From positions 1-53,802 of the forward strand of contig JAMCVZ010000054.1 in the NCBI GenBank assembly GCA_023476565.1: a stretch of 53,802 nucleotides of DNA, given 5' to 3'. Shown here one piece after another: positions 42,822 through 51,030 of this stretch. The DNA is from Nitrospirota bacterium. Its GTDB lineage: Bacteria; Nitrospirota; Thermodesulfovibrionia; Thermodesulfovibrionales; Dissulfurispiraceae. The translations under genes were made by a program, and so were the position numbers. Below the pieces are notes generated by a model. The model did no database searches. It saw only the letters and a program-made list of their open reading frames with translations, and was not told the DNA's origin. Numbering within the stretch: the stretch's first letter is position 1; the number at the start of each line of letters is the position of its first letter.

Positions 42822-43577
42822 ATGAAAAGCGCAAGGAAAATAATCGAAATCAATGAGGATCTCTGTAACGGGTGCGGGGAGTGCGTACCTTCCTGCGCGG
42901 AAGGTGCGCTGAAAATTATTGACGGCAAAGCACGCCTGGTTTCCGAGATATATTGTGACGGGCTCGGGGCATGTCTTGGCGGCTGCCCTACAGGTGCGCT
43001 CAAGGTCGTCGAGCGTGAAGCTGCTGAATTTGACGAGGCCGCCGTACACAAGTATCTCAAGGAAAAAGAAGAGGCTGAAAAGCGGGAGACGGCAGCACCG
43101 TCCCGTGGAGGATGTCCGTCGGGCCTCATGCAGATGTCCGGCAGCACGCCATGCGAACAGGCTAACACGCCGGTCTCACATGCAGGCTCTACCTCGGCCC
43201 TGTCACACTGGCCGGTGCAGATCAGGCTGGTGCCGCCGGCAGCGCCGTTCCTTAAAGGAGCAAACCTCCTTGTTGCGGCTGACTGCACGCCTGTGGCTTA
43301 TCCCGATTTCCACGGCGATTTTCTCAAGGATAAGGTGATTATGATCGGATGCCCCAAATTCGATGACGCCGAGGTATATATCCGGAAATTCTCGGATATC
43401 TTCAGGACAGCCGATATACGGAGCGTGACCGTGCTTATCATGGAAGTGCCCTGCTGTTCCAAGCTGCCCGTAATCGTCAAGAGGGGCATGGCCGTAGCAG
43501 GGAAGGACATCCCTATCGAAGAGATCGTCATCAGCACCAGGGGATACATTATCAACAGGCAGAAAGTTACCATGTAA
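42822..43577 (+). CDS. Ferredoxin-domain iron-sulfur protein
   Basis: ATG 42822 follows AGAGGAGG at good spacing; an ATG at 42774 lacks one. In the 251-residue protein the N-terminal ferredoxin domain has a complete CX2CX2CX3C site (C15, C18, C21, C25). The second site (C45, C51, C55) has Leu48 where the fourth Cys is expected, so that cluster may be [3Fe-4S] or differently ligated. The long C-terminal part has further Cys (ADCTP, IGCPKFDD, PCCSKLP). Proteins like this are found by hybrid-cluster-protein genes in anaerobes. With the hemerythrin gene 33 bp downstream it probably serves redox defence under NO or oxygen. Confidence 0.85.
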   Translation: MKSARKIIEINEDLCNGCGECVPSCAEGALKIIDGKARLVSEIYCDGLGACLGGCPTGALKVVEREAAEFDEAAVHKYLKEKEEAEKRETAAPSRGGCPSGLMQMSGSTPCEQANTPVSHAGSTSALSHWPVQIRLVPPAAPFLKGANLLVAADCTPVAYPDFHGDFLKDKVIMIGCPKFDDAEVYIRKFSDIFRTADIRSVTVLIMEVPCCSKLPVIVKRGMAVAGKDIPIEEIVISTRGYIINRQKVTM

Positions 43578-43610
43578 GAACTTAAATAAATTTTTTTCAG
43601 GAGGCACACT

Positions 43611-45074
43611 ATGGAACTGAGTGCAAAAACGAAAATAGATGACTTACTTGAAAAATATCCTTTCATGATGGATTTCTTTGTTAACCGGGCGCCTCAGTTC
43701 AAGCTCCTGCAGAGTACCGTCATGAGGAAGACTGTAGGAAAAGTGGCCACATTAAGCCAGGTGGCTACCGTCGGCGGTATAGAGCTTGACCGGCTGCTCT
43801 CGGAAGTCGCCGGCAAGATCATGGCCGAGACCGGCGAAGAGGTCGTAATCAGTACGGACGGCTCAGCAATACCGGAGGTCTCCGGGGCACGGCAGGAGGT
43901 ATTGAAGGGGATTATCAAGGACCTTCATAAGGGCGTGGATATGTCGCTTCTGAAAAAGAGGTTCCATGACCTTATCAAAGATATCGATCCAACTGAAATA
44001 GCGAAAATGGAGCAGCGGCTGATCGAAGAGGGCATGCCCGAGAGCGAGATAAAACGCCTCTGCGATGTCCATGTGGAGGTATTCAAGGAATCGCTCGAGA
44101 AGCACGATATTCCGGCTGCCCCTCCAGGACATCCGGCCCACACCTTTATGAAAGAAAACAGGGCCGCAGAGGAAATCACAAACACTATTGCGCTCATCCT
44201 CAATAAAATCCGTGATTCTCGCGATGTGGAGCTCTTCAAACAGAACCAGAAGGACCTTGAGGGACTTTTAGAGCGTCTGTCGGGCATCAATCTCCACTAC
44301 CTGCGCAAAGAGAACCAGCTTTTCCCTGTCCTCGAAACGCACGGCATCACAGGGCCGTCCGAGGTCATGTGGGCCATTCATGACGATATCCGGAAGATGC
44401 TGAAAAACGCCAAAAGGCAGGTTGCAGAGGTAAAGGTTCCAGAGGCCCTGGCTACAATCCAGAGTCTTACGAAAGCCGTAAACGACATGGCCTATAAAGA
44501 GGAGCACATCCTGTTCCCCATGACCATGGAACTGCTGTCTGAACCCGACTGGATAAAAGTGAGAAAAGGTGAGGAGGAGATAGGCTACGCATGGGTCAGG
44601 CCCGATGAGGGATGGATGTCCGGAAGCGGGACCGTTTCTCCGAAAGAGCTTGTGACCGCCGGCGGCGGGAGTCTCAATCTGGAAACCGGTCACTTGACAT
44701 CCGAGCAGGTCAACCTGATATTGAAGCATGTGCCGCTCGACCTCTCCTTTGTCGATGACAACGACGAGGTCCTGTACTACTCCCAGATAAAGGACAGGAT
44801 TTTCCCGCGGAGCCCGGGAGTCATAGGAAGGAAGGTCCAGAACTGCCATCCTCCCAGAAGCATGCACATGGTCCAGAGAATACTGGATGAATTCAGGGCC
44901 GGCACAAAAGATGTCGCGGACTTCTGGATCCAGATAAACGGCAGGTTTATTTATATCAAATACTATGCGGTGCGTGATGACAGCGGCACTTATAAAGGCA
45001 CCCTGGAAGCGGTGCAGGATGTTACGGAGATACAGAAACTTACGGGGGAGAAAAGATTGCTCGACTGGGAATAG
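43611..45074 (+). CDS. DUF1858-DUF438-hemerythrin-PAS protein
   Basis: The 487-residue protein joins a DUF1858 domain (~1-65, KIDDLLEKYP), a DUF438 region (~90-160), a hemerythrin-like four-helix bundle (~170-315) and a C-terminal PAS domain (~355-480). Candidate diiron ligands are H174, H177, H229, E234, H257, E298 and H299. DUF438/hemerythrin proteins relate to the RIC/ScdA iron-sulfur repair proteins that act after NO or peroxide damage. The PAS end has no output domain, so it may sense redox state. RBS CAGGAGG. The gene follows the ferredoxin under a shared FNR/DNR-type promoter. Confidence 0.88.
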   Translation: MELSAKTKIDDLLEKYPFMMDFFVNRAPQFKLLQSTVMRKTVGKVATLSQVATVGGIELDRLLSEVAGKIMAETGEEVVISTDGSAIPEVSGARQEVLKGIIKDLHKGVDMSLLKKRFHDLIKDIDPTEIAKMEQRLIEEGMPESEIKRLCDVHVEVFKESLEKHDIPAAPPGHPAHTFMKENRAAEEITNTIALILNKIRDSRDVELFKQNQKDLEGLLERLSGINLHYLRKENQLFPVLETHGITGPSEVMWAIHDDIRKMLKNAKRQVAEVKVPEALATIQSLTKAVNDMAYKEEHILFPMTMELLSEPDWIKVRKGEEEIGYAWVRPDEGWMSGSGTVSPKELVTAGGGSLNLETGHLTSEQVNLILKHVPLDLSFVDDNDEVLYYSQIKDRIFPRSPGVIGRKVQNCHPPRSMHMVQRILDEFRAGTKDVADFWIQINGRFIYIKYYAVRDDSGTYKGTLEAVQDVTEIQKLTGEKRLLDWE

Positions 45075-45083
45075 GAAGGTCGC

Positions 45084-45155
45084 GGGGTCAGGTTTGCAAA
45101 CGTGCATTTAACCCACCAGGAACTGACGGGGGATAGATAAGCAAACTTGCAAGGG
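45084..45155. repeat. GGGGTCAGGTTTGCAAACG-type element
   Basis: GGGGTCAGGTTTGCAAACG and a later GCAAACTTGCAAGG are related words with inverted character. GGGGTCA elements are often found near Y1-transposase-mobilised repeats; similar words occur near 7054 and 51280. No gene lies in the gap 45075-45296. Confidence 0.45.
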
Positions 45156-45296
45156 GCATGACCGCGGTCTTCATGCCGGCGTGCACCTTGTCTGTGAGCG
45201 AATAAAGGAGGGACGTTGCTTTAAATACGCGTATTTCTGTACAAAATATTGCTGAATCAGGATTGGCAGGAATGAATCAGAAGGCCTGGCCGGAAC

Positions 45297-45746
45297 CTAC
45301 CTCCGCTCCTGAAAGAACCGTTTGAGCAGCGACGCGCACTCCTCTTCGAGCACCCCGCTTGAAACCTCGACCTGGTGGTTCAGCCGTTTGTCCGAGAGGA
45401 GCTGGTAGAGGCTGTGGACCGCTCCGCCCCTGGTATCCGCGCAGCCGTATACAAGCCTGCCCAGGCGCGCATTCACCATAGCGCCCGCGCACATGATACA
45501 CGGCTCCTTTGTCACATACAGGGTCGCGTCCGAGAGCCTCCAGTTCTTTACTTTCCGTGAGCCTTCGATCAGGGCGAGCACTTCCGCATGGGCGGTAGGA
45601 TCAAACGTTGATTCTCTTTTGTTATGTGCTTCGGCAATTATGCGGCCGTCCATGACAAGCACGGCGCCGACCGGGACCTCGCCCTCTTTATATGCCTTTT
45701 CCGCCCCCTCAAGGGCGCGCTTCATGAAGTCAAGGTCTGAAGCCAT
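45297..45746 (-). CDS. tadA: tRNA-specific adenosine deaminase TadA
   Basis: TadA converts A34 to inosine in tRNA-Arg(ACG). The 149 residues have the zinc deaminase motifs HAEV and PCIMC and the GEVPVGAVLV opening. ATG 45746 (MASDLDFM) gives the best N-terminal match to known enzymes but overlaps hypB by 25 bp; ATG 45725 would overlap by 4 bp (ATGA). It is the last gene of the hypA-hypB operon, an unusual partner for a tRNA editing enzyme. Confidence 0.94.
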   Translation of the reverse strand: MASDLDFMKRALEGAEKAYKEGEVPVGAVLVMDGRIIAEAHNKRESTFDPTAHAEVLALIEGSRKVKNWRLSDATLYVTKEPCIMCAGAMVNARLGRLVYGCADTRGGAVHSLYQLLSDKRLNHQVEVSSGVLEEECASLLKRFFQERR

Positions 45747-46366
45747 TGTATCCACTGGTCGATACCTTCCCCCGTCCTGCATGAGACCTCGAATATTTTT
45801 ACAGAGGGATTAAGCGACAGGGCGTCTCTCCTTATCTTCTCTACATTTACATCGAGGAACGGTTTCAAATCCACCTTGTTGATAAGCAAGGCAGACGATT
45901 CCTGGAACATGAGGGGATATTTCAAGGGCTTGTCATGCCCCTCGGCAATGCTGAGTATCATCACCTTGATATCCTCCCCTACCTTGAACTCGGCAGGACA
46001 TACGAGATTGCCGACGTTTTCGATGAAGAGTATGTCAATATCTTTCAACGGGAGGTCGCCCAGCACCTCGTTGATCATATTTGCATCGAGATGGCACGCA
46101 CCCCCGGTGTTTATCTGCACTACCGGAACGCCGAGATTTTCGATCCTGACCGCATCGTCGGTGCCCATGATGTCGCCCTCTATGACTCCGAGGCCCATGC
46201 CGCCTTTCAGTCCTTTGATGGTATTCTCAAGGAGAGAGGTCTTCCCGGCGCCGGGAGAGCTCATAAGATTGATCACATACACGCCTGCGTCGCTGAAGAT
46301 TTTCCTGTTTTCCCGTGCGATCCTCTCATTTGCATCGAGTATTTTTGAAGCAACCTTGAACTTCAT
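45722..46366 (-). CDS. hypB: Hydrogenase nickel incorporation GTPase HypB
   Basis: HypB is a SIMIBI GTPase that inserts Ni into [NiFe]-hydrogenase precursors with HypA. The 214-residue protein has the P-loop SSPGAGKTSLL, the CH/Zn-region analogue in NTGGACHLDANM, and INKVDL as base-recognition motif. It lacks the N-terminal CxxCGC and His-rich stretch of some relatives. It starts right after hypA stops. No hydrogenase structural gene or hypCDEF is in the window. Confidence 0.94.
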   Translation of the reverse strand: MKFKVASKILDANERIARENRKIFSDAGVYVINLMSSPGAGKTSLLENTIKGLKGGMGLGVIEGDIMGTDDAVRIENLGVPVVQINTGGACHLDANMINEVLGDLPLKDIDILFIENVGNLVCPAEFKVGEDIKVMILSIAEGHDKPLKYPLMFQESSALLINKVDLKPFLDVNVEKIRRDALSLNPSVKIFEVSCRTGEGIDQWIQWLQTLTS

Positions 46367-46711
46367 TTAATCGACCTCCAGTTCAATTATATCCAACTCT
46401 CGACCGGATTGCGCCCTAAAGGAACTGCCGCCGCAATATGGGCAACTGAGTATGAATTCCTCCTCAACGGTGAAATCCGCCCGGCAGGCGTCGCAGTATC
46501 CCGAGACAGGGACCTCCTCGATGGCAAGAGACGCCCCGGCTGCGATGGTTTCGGCCTTCATTGCATCAAAGGCAAAAAGTAAGGCCTCCGGCATGACACC
46601 GGAAGCCTTACCGACACGGACACTTATGCTTGCTATTTTGTTAAAGCCTCTTTCCCTGCATTCTTTTACGGCAATATCGAGCAGACTGCCGACGATAGAC
46701 GCCTCGTGCAT
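46367..46711 (-). CDS. hypA: Hydrogenase/urease nickel metallochaperone HypA
   Basis: The 114-residue protein starts MHEASIV with the Ni-binding His2-Glu3 of the family and has a zinc finger CDAC...CPYC around residues 73-94. HypA passes nickel to hydrogenase maturation with HypB. It follows the YtxH-like gene by 3 bp and is directly followed by hypB. Confidence 0.95.
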   Translation of the reverse strand: MHEASIVGSLLDIAVKECRERGFNKIASISVRVGKASGVMPEALLFAFDAMKAETIAAGASLAIEEVPVSGYCDACRADFTVEEEFILSCPYCGGSSFRAQSGRELDIIELEVD

Positions 46712-46714
46712 CTT

Positions 46715-47017
46715 TTACTTCTGCACTTCCTTCTGGTAGGCCTCTTTGCCTGCTTCAATAGCCGCGGATATTACCGACTTCCTCTCATCAAGATAGCCCT
46801 TGCCTTTCTCTACCGTTGTAGAGACCGTCTTTTTTGCCTGGTCCATATAATCAGAGGTTTTTTCTTTGACGTCATCGGCAAATTCCTTTATCTTTCTCCT
46901 CGTCTCCGGTCCTGATTGCGGTGCAAGCATGAGCGCCAGGCCTGCCCCGACCATCCCCCCCAAAAGGAACGAGAGCAGTACAGAACCCGAACTGAACCCG
47001 CCATCTTCATCTCTCAT
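46715..47017 (-). CDS. YtxH-family membrane-anchored protein
   Basis: The 100-residue protein has one N-terminal span (LLSFLLGGMVGAGLALMLAP) followed by an amphipathic, Lys-rich helix with the repeated K..D...K pattern of YtxH/GvpP-like proteins (SGPETRRKIKEFADDVKEKT). Function is unknown; some relatives are stress induced. RBS AGGAGGT. It is 5 bp after the DUF948 gene, with which it is commonly paired. Confidence 0.85.
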   Translation of the reverse strand: MRDEDGGFSSGSVLLSFLLGGMVGAGLALMLAPQSGPETRRKIKEFADDVKEKTSDYMDQAKKTVSTTVEKGKGYLDERKSVISAAIEAGKEAYQKEVQK

Positions 47018-47022
47018 AATTA

Positions 47023-47430
47023 TTACCTCCTTTCTTTTATTTGTCTGATCAAAACATTAAGGGCTGTCTTGACGCCCTCTCTTATGCCTGAAGCCCTCAA
47101 AGATACCCCCTCGCCGAAGCTGTTTACAAGATTGCTTACGGTCTTCAGGTTTACCACTATCTCATAGACCACATCGGAAAGGCCGCGCACGTTCTCGGTA
47201 ACGGTCCCCACATCGTCGCTGATTTTCCTGAAGCTCTTGAGGGTCTGTTCCGTTTCTATGAGAACAGGGGTGAGCCTTTCCTCGGTGTTCTTCACGAACT
47301 CGTTTATGGTTGCGGCCAATCGCCTTATGTCCATAATGGCACGGCTCAGCATGCCGATGGCAACCAGAATGCCGGCAGCGGAAATAAGAAAACCAATGCT
47401 TAAAATAACCAGCCATACCCGCTCAGTCAT
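47023..47430 (-). CDS. DUF948-family membrane protein
   Basis: ATG 47430 follows AAGGAGG. The 135 residues have one N-terminal span (~6-27, VWLVILSIGFLISAAGILV) and a long coiled coil (~35-110) like methyl-accepting-protein helices, the DUF948 layout. No known activity. It is the first gene of an operon running through ytxH-like, hypA, hypB and tadA. Confidence 0.82.
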   Translation of the reverse strand: MTERVWLVILSIGFLISAAGILVAIGMLSRAIMDIRRLAATINEFVKNTEERLTPVLIETEQTLKSFRKISDDVGTVTENVRGLSDVVYEIVVNLKTVSNLVNSFGEGVSLRASGIREGVKTALNVLIRQIKERR

Positions 47431-47564
47431 CACCGCCTCCTTCAGATAAGTATATCACATTTAATTCTCGCTTAATATGTCCGGGAAGAGATCGGCAGCA
47501 ATTTTCATTTTGAAGCAAATCCTCCCTCGAAGAGCTTAAAATCCGTGAGCTGCTGCAGAAGGCG

Positions 47565-48437
47565 TCAGCCATCCTTTCTTGTTTCATCCCTGTCTCCGGA
47601 TATGTATTTCGACAACACCTTATCGGCCTGTATTATATCCATAATCTCCACAAGGATATCCACGAGGTCGCTTTCTGCAAGCCCCAGAGCCTTCCAGCCC
47701 TTATCATCGAGCACGGGAATGAACGGGTCTCCGCTGTAAGAGACACCGATGCCCTTTGCTATAATATCCGAAAGATGCACTATCGCGGCCTGTTTCAGGT
47801 GCGTACCGCACAGGCCCGGGGCATGGTGATATTCGATAATATTCTTTATTATCCTGGGGAAGTTCCATTTCTCGGCGAGCCACAGCCCCACCTTTTCGTG
47901 GGTGATGTCGATTATTTTCCTTTCGGCATCGATCATGGTTATCCCGCGGGATTGCACGGTTCTTTCTATCTCGGCCGACTCCGCTTCCAACTGTTTCTTT
48001 ATCAGGATCTTTCCTATATCATGGAGCAGGGCCCCTGTCATTATTTCTTCGACTGCCGTCAGTCCGAACCGCTGCGCGAGGAAGCCCGCTATCACCGAGC
48101 AGCAGTAGGAATGATCCCACAGGCCGGGCAGCTTTTTGTCGATCGTGTCAAACAGGGCGGTGCTCAGTATCAAACCCCTGATAAGGTTCGTACCGAGCAG
48201 AACCACCGCACTCCTCACGGCCGCGACCTCGCTGTAAAGACCGTAGAACGGGGAATTGACAAGCTTCAGGACTTTGGTGGACAGCACCTGGTCCCTCTCG
48301 ATGAGAGCGCTCACCTCGTCGACCGAATAATTGGCGCCCTCTATGAGCTTAAGTATCCGGCTGTGGATTACAGGAATGGTCGGCAGGTCTTTTACATTAA
48401 GGAGCCTGTCTTTAATTTTCGGGTCTGCCGGTTTCAA
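47565..48437 (-). CDS. HDOD-domain signalling protein
   Basis: The 290-residue protein has an HDOD domain (~15-215), a metal-dependent phosphohydrolase relative with HDIGK (in ALLHDIGKILI), common in c-di-GMP and stress networks. The HD pair is present though HDOD proteins often lack activity. It starts with TTG 48437, which overlaps the upstream stop (TTGA). The partner gene encodes a small domain usually fused to HD-GYP proteins, so the pair may work as one unit. Confidence 0.85.
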   Translation of the reverse strand: MKPADPKIKDRLLNVKDLPTIPVIHSRILKLIEGANYSVDEVSALIERDQVLSTKVLKLVNSPFYGLYSEVAAVRSAVVLLGTNLIRGLILSTALFDTIDKKLPGLWDHSYCCSVIAGFLAQRFGLTAVEEIMTGALLHDIGKILIKKQLEAESAEIERTVQSRGITMIDAERKIIDITHEKVGLWLAEKWNFPRIIKNIIEYHHAPGLCGTHLKQAAIVHLSDIIAKGIGVSYSGDPFIPVLDDKGWKALGLAESDLVDILVEIMDIIQADKVLSKYISGDRDETRKDG

Positions 48438-48724
48438 GCGAGCAACCCCTTTATTATGTCCCTTATTTTTAAGACCACGGGATTTGAGCCTGCGGTACTG
48501 AACCTCCTGTCTACCTCTTCCAGTAAAGTATCCAGCACGACGCTTTCCCTCTCCATCGGCGCGCCCTCGACAATAAGGCTCTTTACATCCCTGTTCTTCA
48601 GGATGGCGATATGCCTTTCGGTCAGCTCCAGCCCTTTCAGCAATACGATATTGCCGTTTTTATCCTTTATTGTCATGGCAAGCACCATGGAAGGCTTTAC
48701 TTTACCGATGTCCAGTCTCTGCAT
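48434..48724 (-). CDS. Small protein like the N-terminal domain of HD-GYP proteins
   Basis: ATG 48724 (MQRLDIGKVKPSMVLAM) follows GGCGGGG and matches the typical opening of the domain that precedes HD-GYP phosphodiesterases: a P/GMVLA turn, NGNIVLLKGLELTERHI and a KSLIVEG strand. At 96 residues it is a stand-alone version. It overlaps the HDOD gene by 4 bp, so the two products are likely to interact. Function inferred only. Confidence 0.7.
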   Translation of the reverse strand: MQRLDIGKVKPSMVLAMTIKDKNGNIVLLKGLELTERHIAILKNRDVKSLIVEGAPMERESVVLDTLLEEVDRRFSTAGSNPVVLKIRDIIKGLLA

Positions 48725-48831
48725 GCGTATCCCCGCCTTTCCGGCAAATGCGTTCCTATTCAGTGCATATTGTACCAAGTCTTGAAAGAAAAAGAACATA
48801 GATTCAGGGTGAGCCCGGCAATTCGCTTGTC

Positions 48832-49410
48832 TTAATCGGGGAATTTGATTTTGGTTGCTTTATAAACGTGGAGCACCCGCTGGATTACAGTTATGTGGCT
48901 GAAAAGAAAGAGGACAACAACTACGTATGAAAGCCACCCGAATATACAGCCGGCCGCCAGCAGCACCACCCTTTCGGGCCTCTCTATCAGGCCCACACGG
49001 CACTCGACCCCCAACCCCTCGGCCCTCGCCCGCACATAGCTGATCAGCAATGTGCCGATAAGGCCGCCGATGGTGAATAAAATCCCCGCGAGGTCATAGT
49101 TTCCGAAAAAGTACCATACTATGGCGAGAAAAATGAAAGAATCCGAGTACCTGTCGAGTGTCGAATCGAGGAATGCCCCGAATTTCGTGCTCTTTCCGTT
49201 TGCACGGGCTACGATGCCATCCAGCATGTCGAAAATACCGCCGAGCAGGATTAAAAAACCGCCGGCCACGGGATCGGAGGGAATGGTAACGGCAGCGGCA
49301 ATAGTAATCAGGAAGCCAAGTACGCTGAGGGCATTCGGATTTATCGAGATTCGCTTTGCCAGCGGCGCAAGCGGTTTGTCAAGAAAATGACCGAGTTTTG
49401 CGCTTATCAA
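48832..49410 (-). CDS. CDP-alcohol phosphatidyltransferase, probable phosphatidylinositol-phosphate synthase
   Basis: The 192-residue membrane enzyme has the full CDP-alcohol motif D-xx-DG-xx-AR-x8-G-xxx-D-xxx-D (DMLDGIVARANG, then FGAFLDSTLD) and about six spans. The start is TTG 49410 behind GGGAGCGG. The family includes PgsA and phosphatidylinositol-phosphate synthase, which attaches inositol-1-phosphate to CDP-diacylglycerol. The inositol-phosphate synthase gene immediately upstream supports the latter substrate. The 78-bp gap between them holds a word-type repeat. Confidence 0.82.
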   Translation of the reverse strand: MISAKLGHFLDKPLAPLAKRISINPNALSVLGFLITIAAAVTIPSDPVAGGFLILLGGIFDMLDGIVARANGKSTKFGAFLDSTLDRYSDSFIFLAIVWYFFGNYDLAGILFTIGGLIGTLLISYVRARAEGLGVECRVGLIERPERVVLLAAGCIFGWLSYVVVVLFLFSHITVIQRVLHVYKATKIKFPD

Positions 49411-49454
49411 CTACCGCTCCCGCGAAAAATGAACAATGTAAAATTAAGGAATTC

Positions 49455-49491
49455 CATAATTTTGATTTTTGCATTTTGAATTTTGAATTTA
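49455..49491. repeat. ATTTTGCATTTTGAATTTTG word repeat
   Basis: The tract of ATTTTGAATTTT/TGCATTTTG words between the phosphatidyltransferase and ino1 genes matches the composition of the one within murF at 23917-23950. Confidence 0.75.
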
Positions 49492-50592
49492 CCCCTCTCT
49501 TTTATTATTGATAAATTCCTCTACCATCTCTCTCGCCTGTTCATCCGAAAACTGCACTTTGGGGTGCTTCATGAAGTACGCCGAGGGCGACAGGAGCGCA
49601 CCCCCGAGGCCCCTGTCTTTCGCTATCTTGCAGCATCTTATGGCATCTATCACAACCCCGGCGCTGTTCGGGGAGTCCTCTACGGACAGCCTCAATTCCA
49701 GGTTCATAGGCACATCGCCGAAGCCGTGCCCTTCGATCCTGAGAAAGCAGACCTTGTTGTCGTCCATCCAGGGGACATAATCGGAAGGGCCGATATGGAC
49801 ATTATCACCGTTGAGGCGGTGTGTAATCTGCGAGGAGACGGCTTCGGTCTTCGATATCTTCTTCGACTTCAGCCTGCCGTGATTCAGCATATTGAGGAAA
49901 TCCGTATTGCCCCCCACATTCAACTGGTAGGTATGCTTTATCTCAACCCCCCTGTCCATGAATAGTTTTGCAAGCGTCCTGTGGATTATGGTCGCCCCGA
50001 CCTGTGCTTTTATATCATCGCCGATAAGGGGAATGCCCCTTGCCTCGAAACGTTCCACCCATTCGCCGTCGGAAGCGACAAAAACCGGGATGCAGTTTAC
50101 AAGGGCCGTCCCGGCTTCAAGGCAGGCACGCACATAGTACCGTGTGGCCTCTTCAGAACCGACCGGCAGGTAATTGAGGAGCATATCCGCGCCGCTCTCT
50201 TTCAAGACCTTTGCGACATCGCACGGCTTTTCATCCGCTGCGATAAATTTCCTGTCGTCGGGGTAATCAACCATGTGCGGCGCCATCCCGTCAAGGATCT
50301 CTCCCATCTGCACCTTTACAGGGTAATCCGGGAGGTCACGATAAAACACTTTTGTGCAATTCGGTCTGGCAAAGACCGCCTCTTTCAGCGGCTTGTTTAC
50401 CTTCCTCACATCGATGTCAAAGGCTGCCGCTATCTCTATATCACCGGGCAGGTATCCTCCGAGGTTGTAATGCATGAGGCCGCTGGACTTTTCGATCCCG
50501 TCATTCTTTAAAGCCTTGTAATACCCGATTCCCTGAATCAGAGAGCTTGCACAATTGCCGACCCCTGCAATCGCAATCCGTATCTTACCCAT
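49489..50592 (-). CDS. ino1: myo-Inositol-1-phosphate synthase (Ino1)
   Basis: Ino1 converts glucose-6-phosphate to inositol-1-phosphate with bound NAD. The 367-residue protein is the short actinobacterial/archaeal type: [39 protein letters not shown] with catalytic Lys, [12 protein letters not shown] and [10 protein letters not shown]. It starts behind GGAGAT. The next gene in the same direction is a CDP-alcohol transferase, together making an inositol lipid path. Such lipids are unusual in most Gram-negative bacteria but occur in some deep-branching thermophiles and actinobacteria. Confidence 0.94.
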   Translation of the reverse strand: MGKIRIAIAGVGNCASSLIQGIGYYKALKNDGIEKSSGLMHYNLGGYLPGDIEIAAAFDIDVRKVNKPLKEAVFARPNCTKVFYRDLPDYPVKVQMGEILDGMAPHMVDYPDDRKFIAADEKPCDVAKVLKESGADMLLNYLPVGSEEATRYYVRACLEAGTALVNCIPVFVASDGEWVERFEARGIPLIGDDIKAQVGATIIHRTLAKLFMDRGVEIKHTYQLNVGGNTDFLNMLNHGRLKSKKISKTEAVSSQITHRLNGDNVHIGPSDYVPWMDDNKVCFLRIEGHGFGDVPMNLELRLSVEDSPNSAGVVIDAIRCCKIAKDRGLGGALLSPSAYFMKHPKVQFSDEQAREMVEEFINNKREG

Positions 50593-50610
50593 TATTCCCG
50601 ATCTCCTTAG

Positions 50611-51030
50611 CTATTTAATCTCGATATATTTCGGCGGCCCTTCGTTTTTCTTGGAAAGGGTTATTTCCAATATGCCATCCTTAAGCGTGGCTTTTACAGT
50701 ATCCTTGTCTACCACGGCAGGAAGGGCAAAAGACCTTGAAAAATAGCCATAGCACCTCTCAACCTGGTGATAACTCCTGCCTTCCCGGTAGGACTTCCTC
50801 TTCCCGATCATCCTGAGGGTATTATCCTCAATCCTGATGCTGATATCGGGCTCCCTCACCCCGGGCAGCTCCGCCCTCACAATGAACTCCACGGGGGTCT
50901 CATAGACGTCAATAGCAGGCACCCAGGCAGCGGAATCCACCCTCCCGTCCCCCAAGGGGGCATCTTCAAACAGCTTGTTCACTCTCTCCCTTAAAGAAAA
51001 AATATCCCTTAAGGGATCCCACTTCTCCAT
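50611..51030 (-). CDS. Small heat shock protein Hsp20
   Basis: The 139-residue alpha-crystallin-type chaperone has the core domain (~40-130) with FIVRAELPGV and the conserved GILEITLSKK, and ends in an IEIK (IxI) tail that guides oligomer assembly. RBS GGAGGTTTCC. It lies 18 bp before ino1 and so may be cotranscribed. Upstream is a 470-bp gene-free region with a promoter-like site. Confidence 0.93.
   Translation of the reverse strand: MEKWDPLRDIFSLRERVNKLFEDAPLGDGRVDSAAWVPAIDVYETPVEFIVRAELPGVREPDISIRIEDNTLRMIGKRKSYREGRSYHQVERCYGYFSRSFALPAVVDKDTVKATLKDGILEITLSKKNEGPPKYIEIK

Noticed and set aside
47775-48785. 336-codon plus-strand open frame opposite the HDOD genes
   Set aside because: Antisense shadow; the HDOD motif HDIGK and the coupled gene are on the minus strand.
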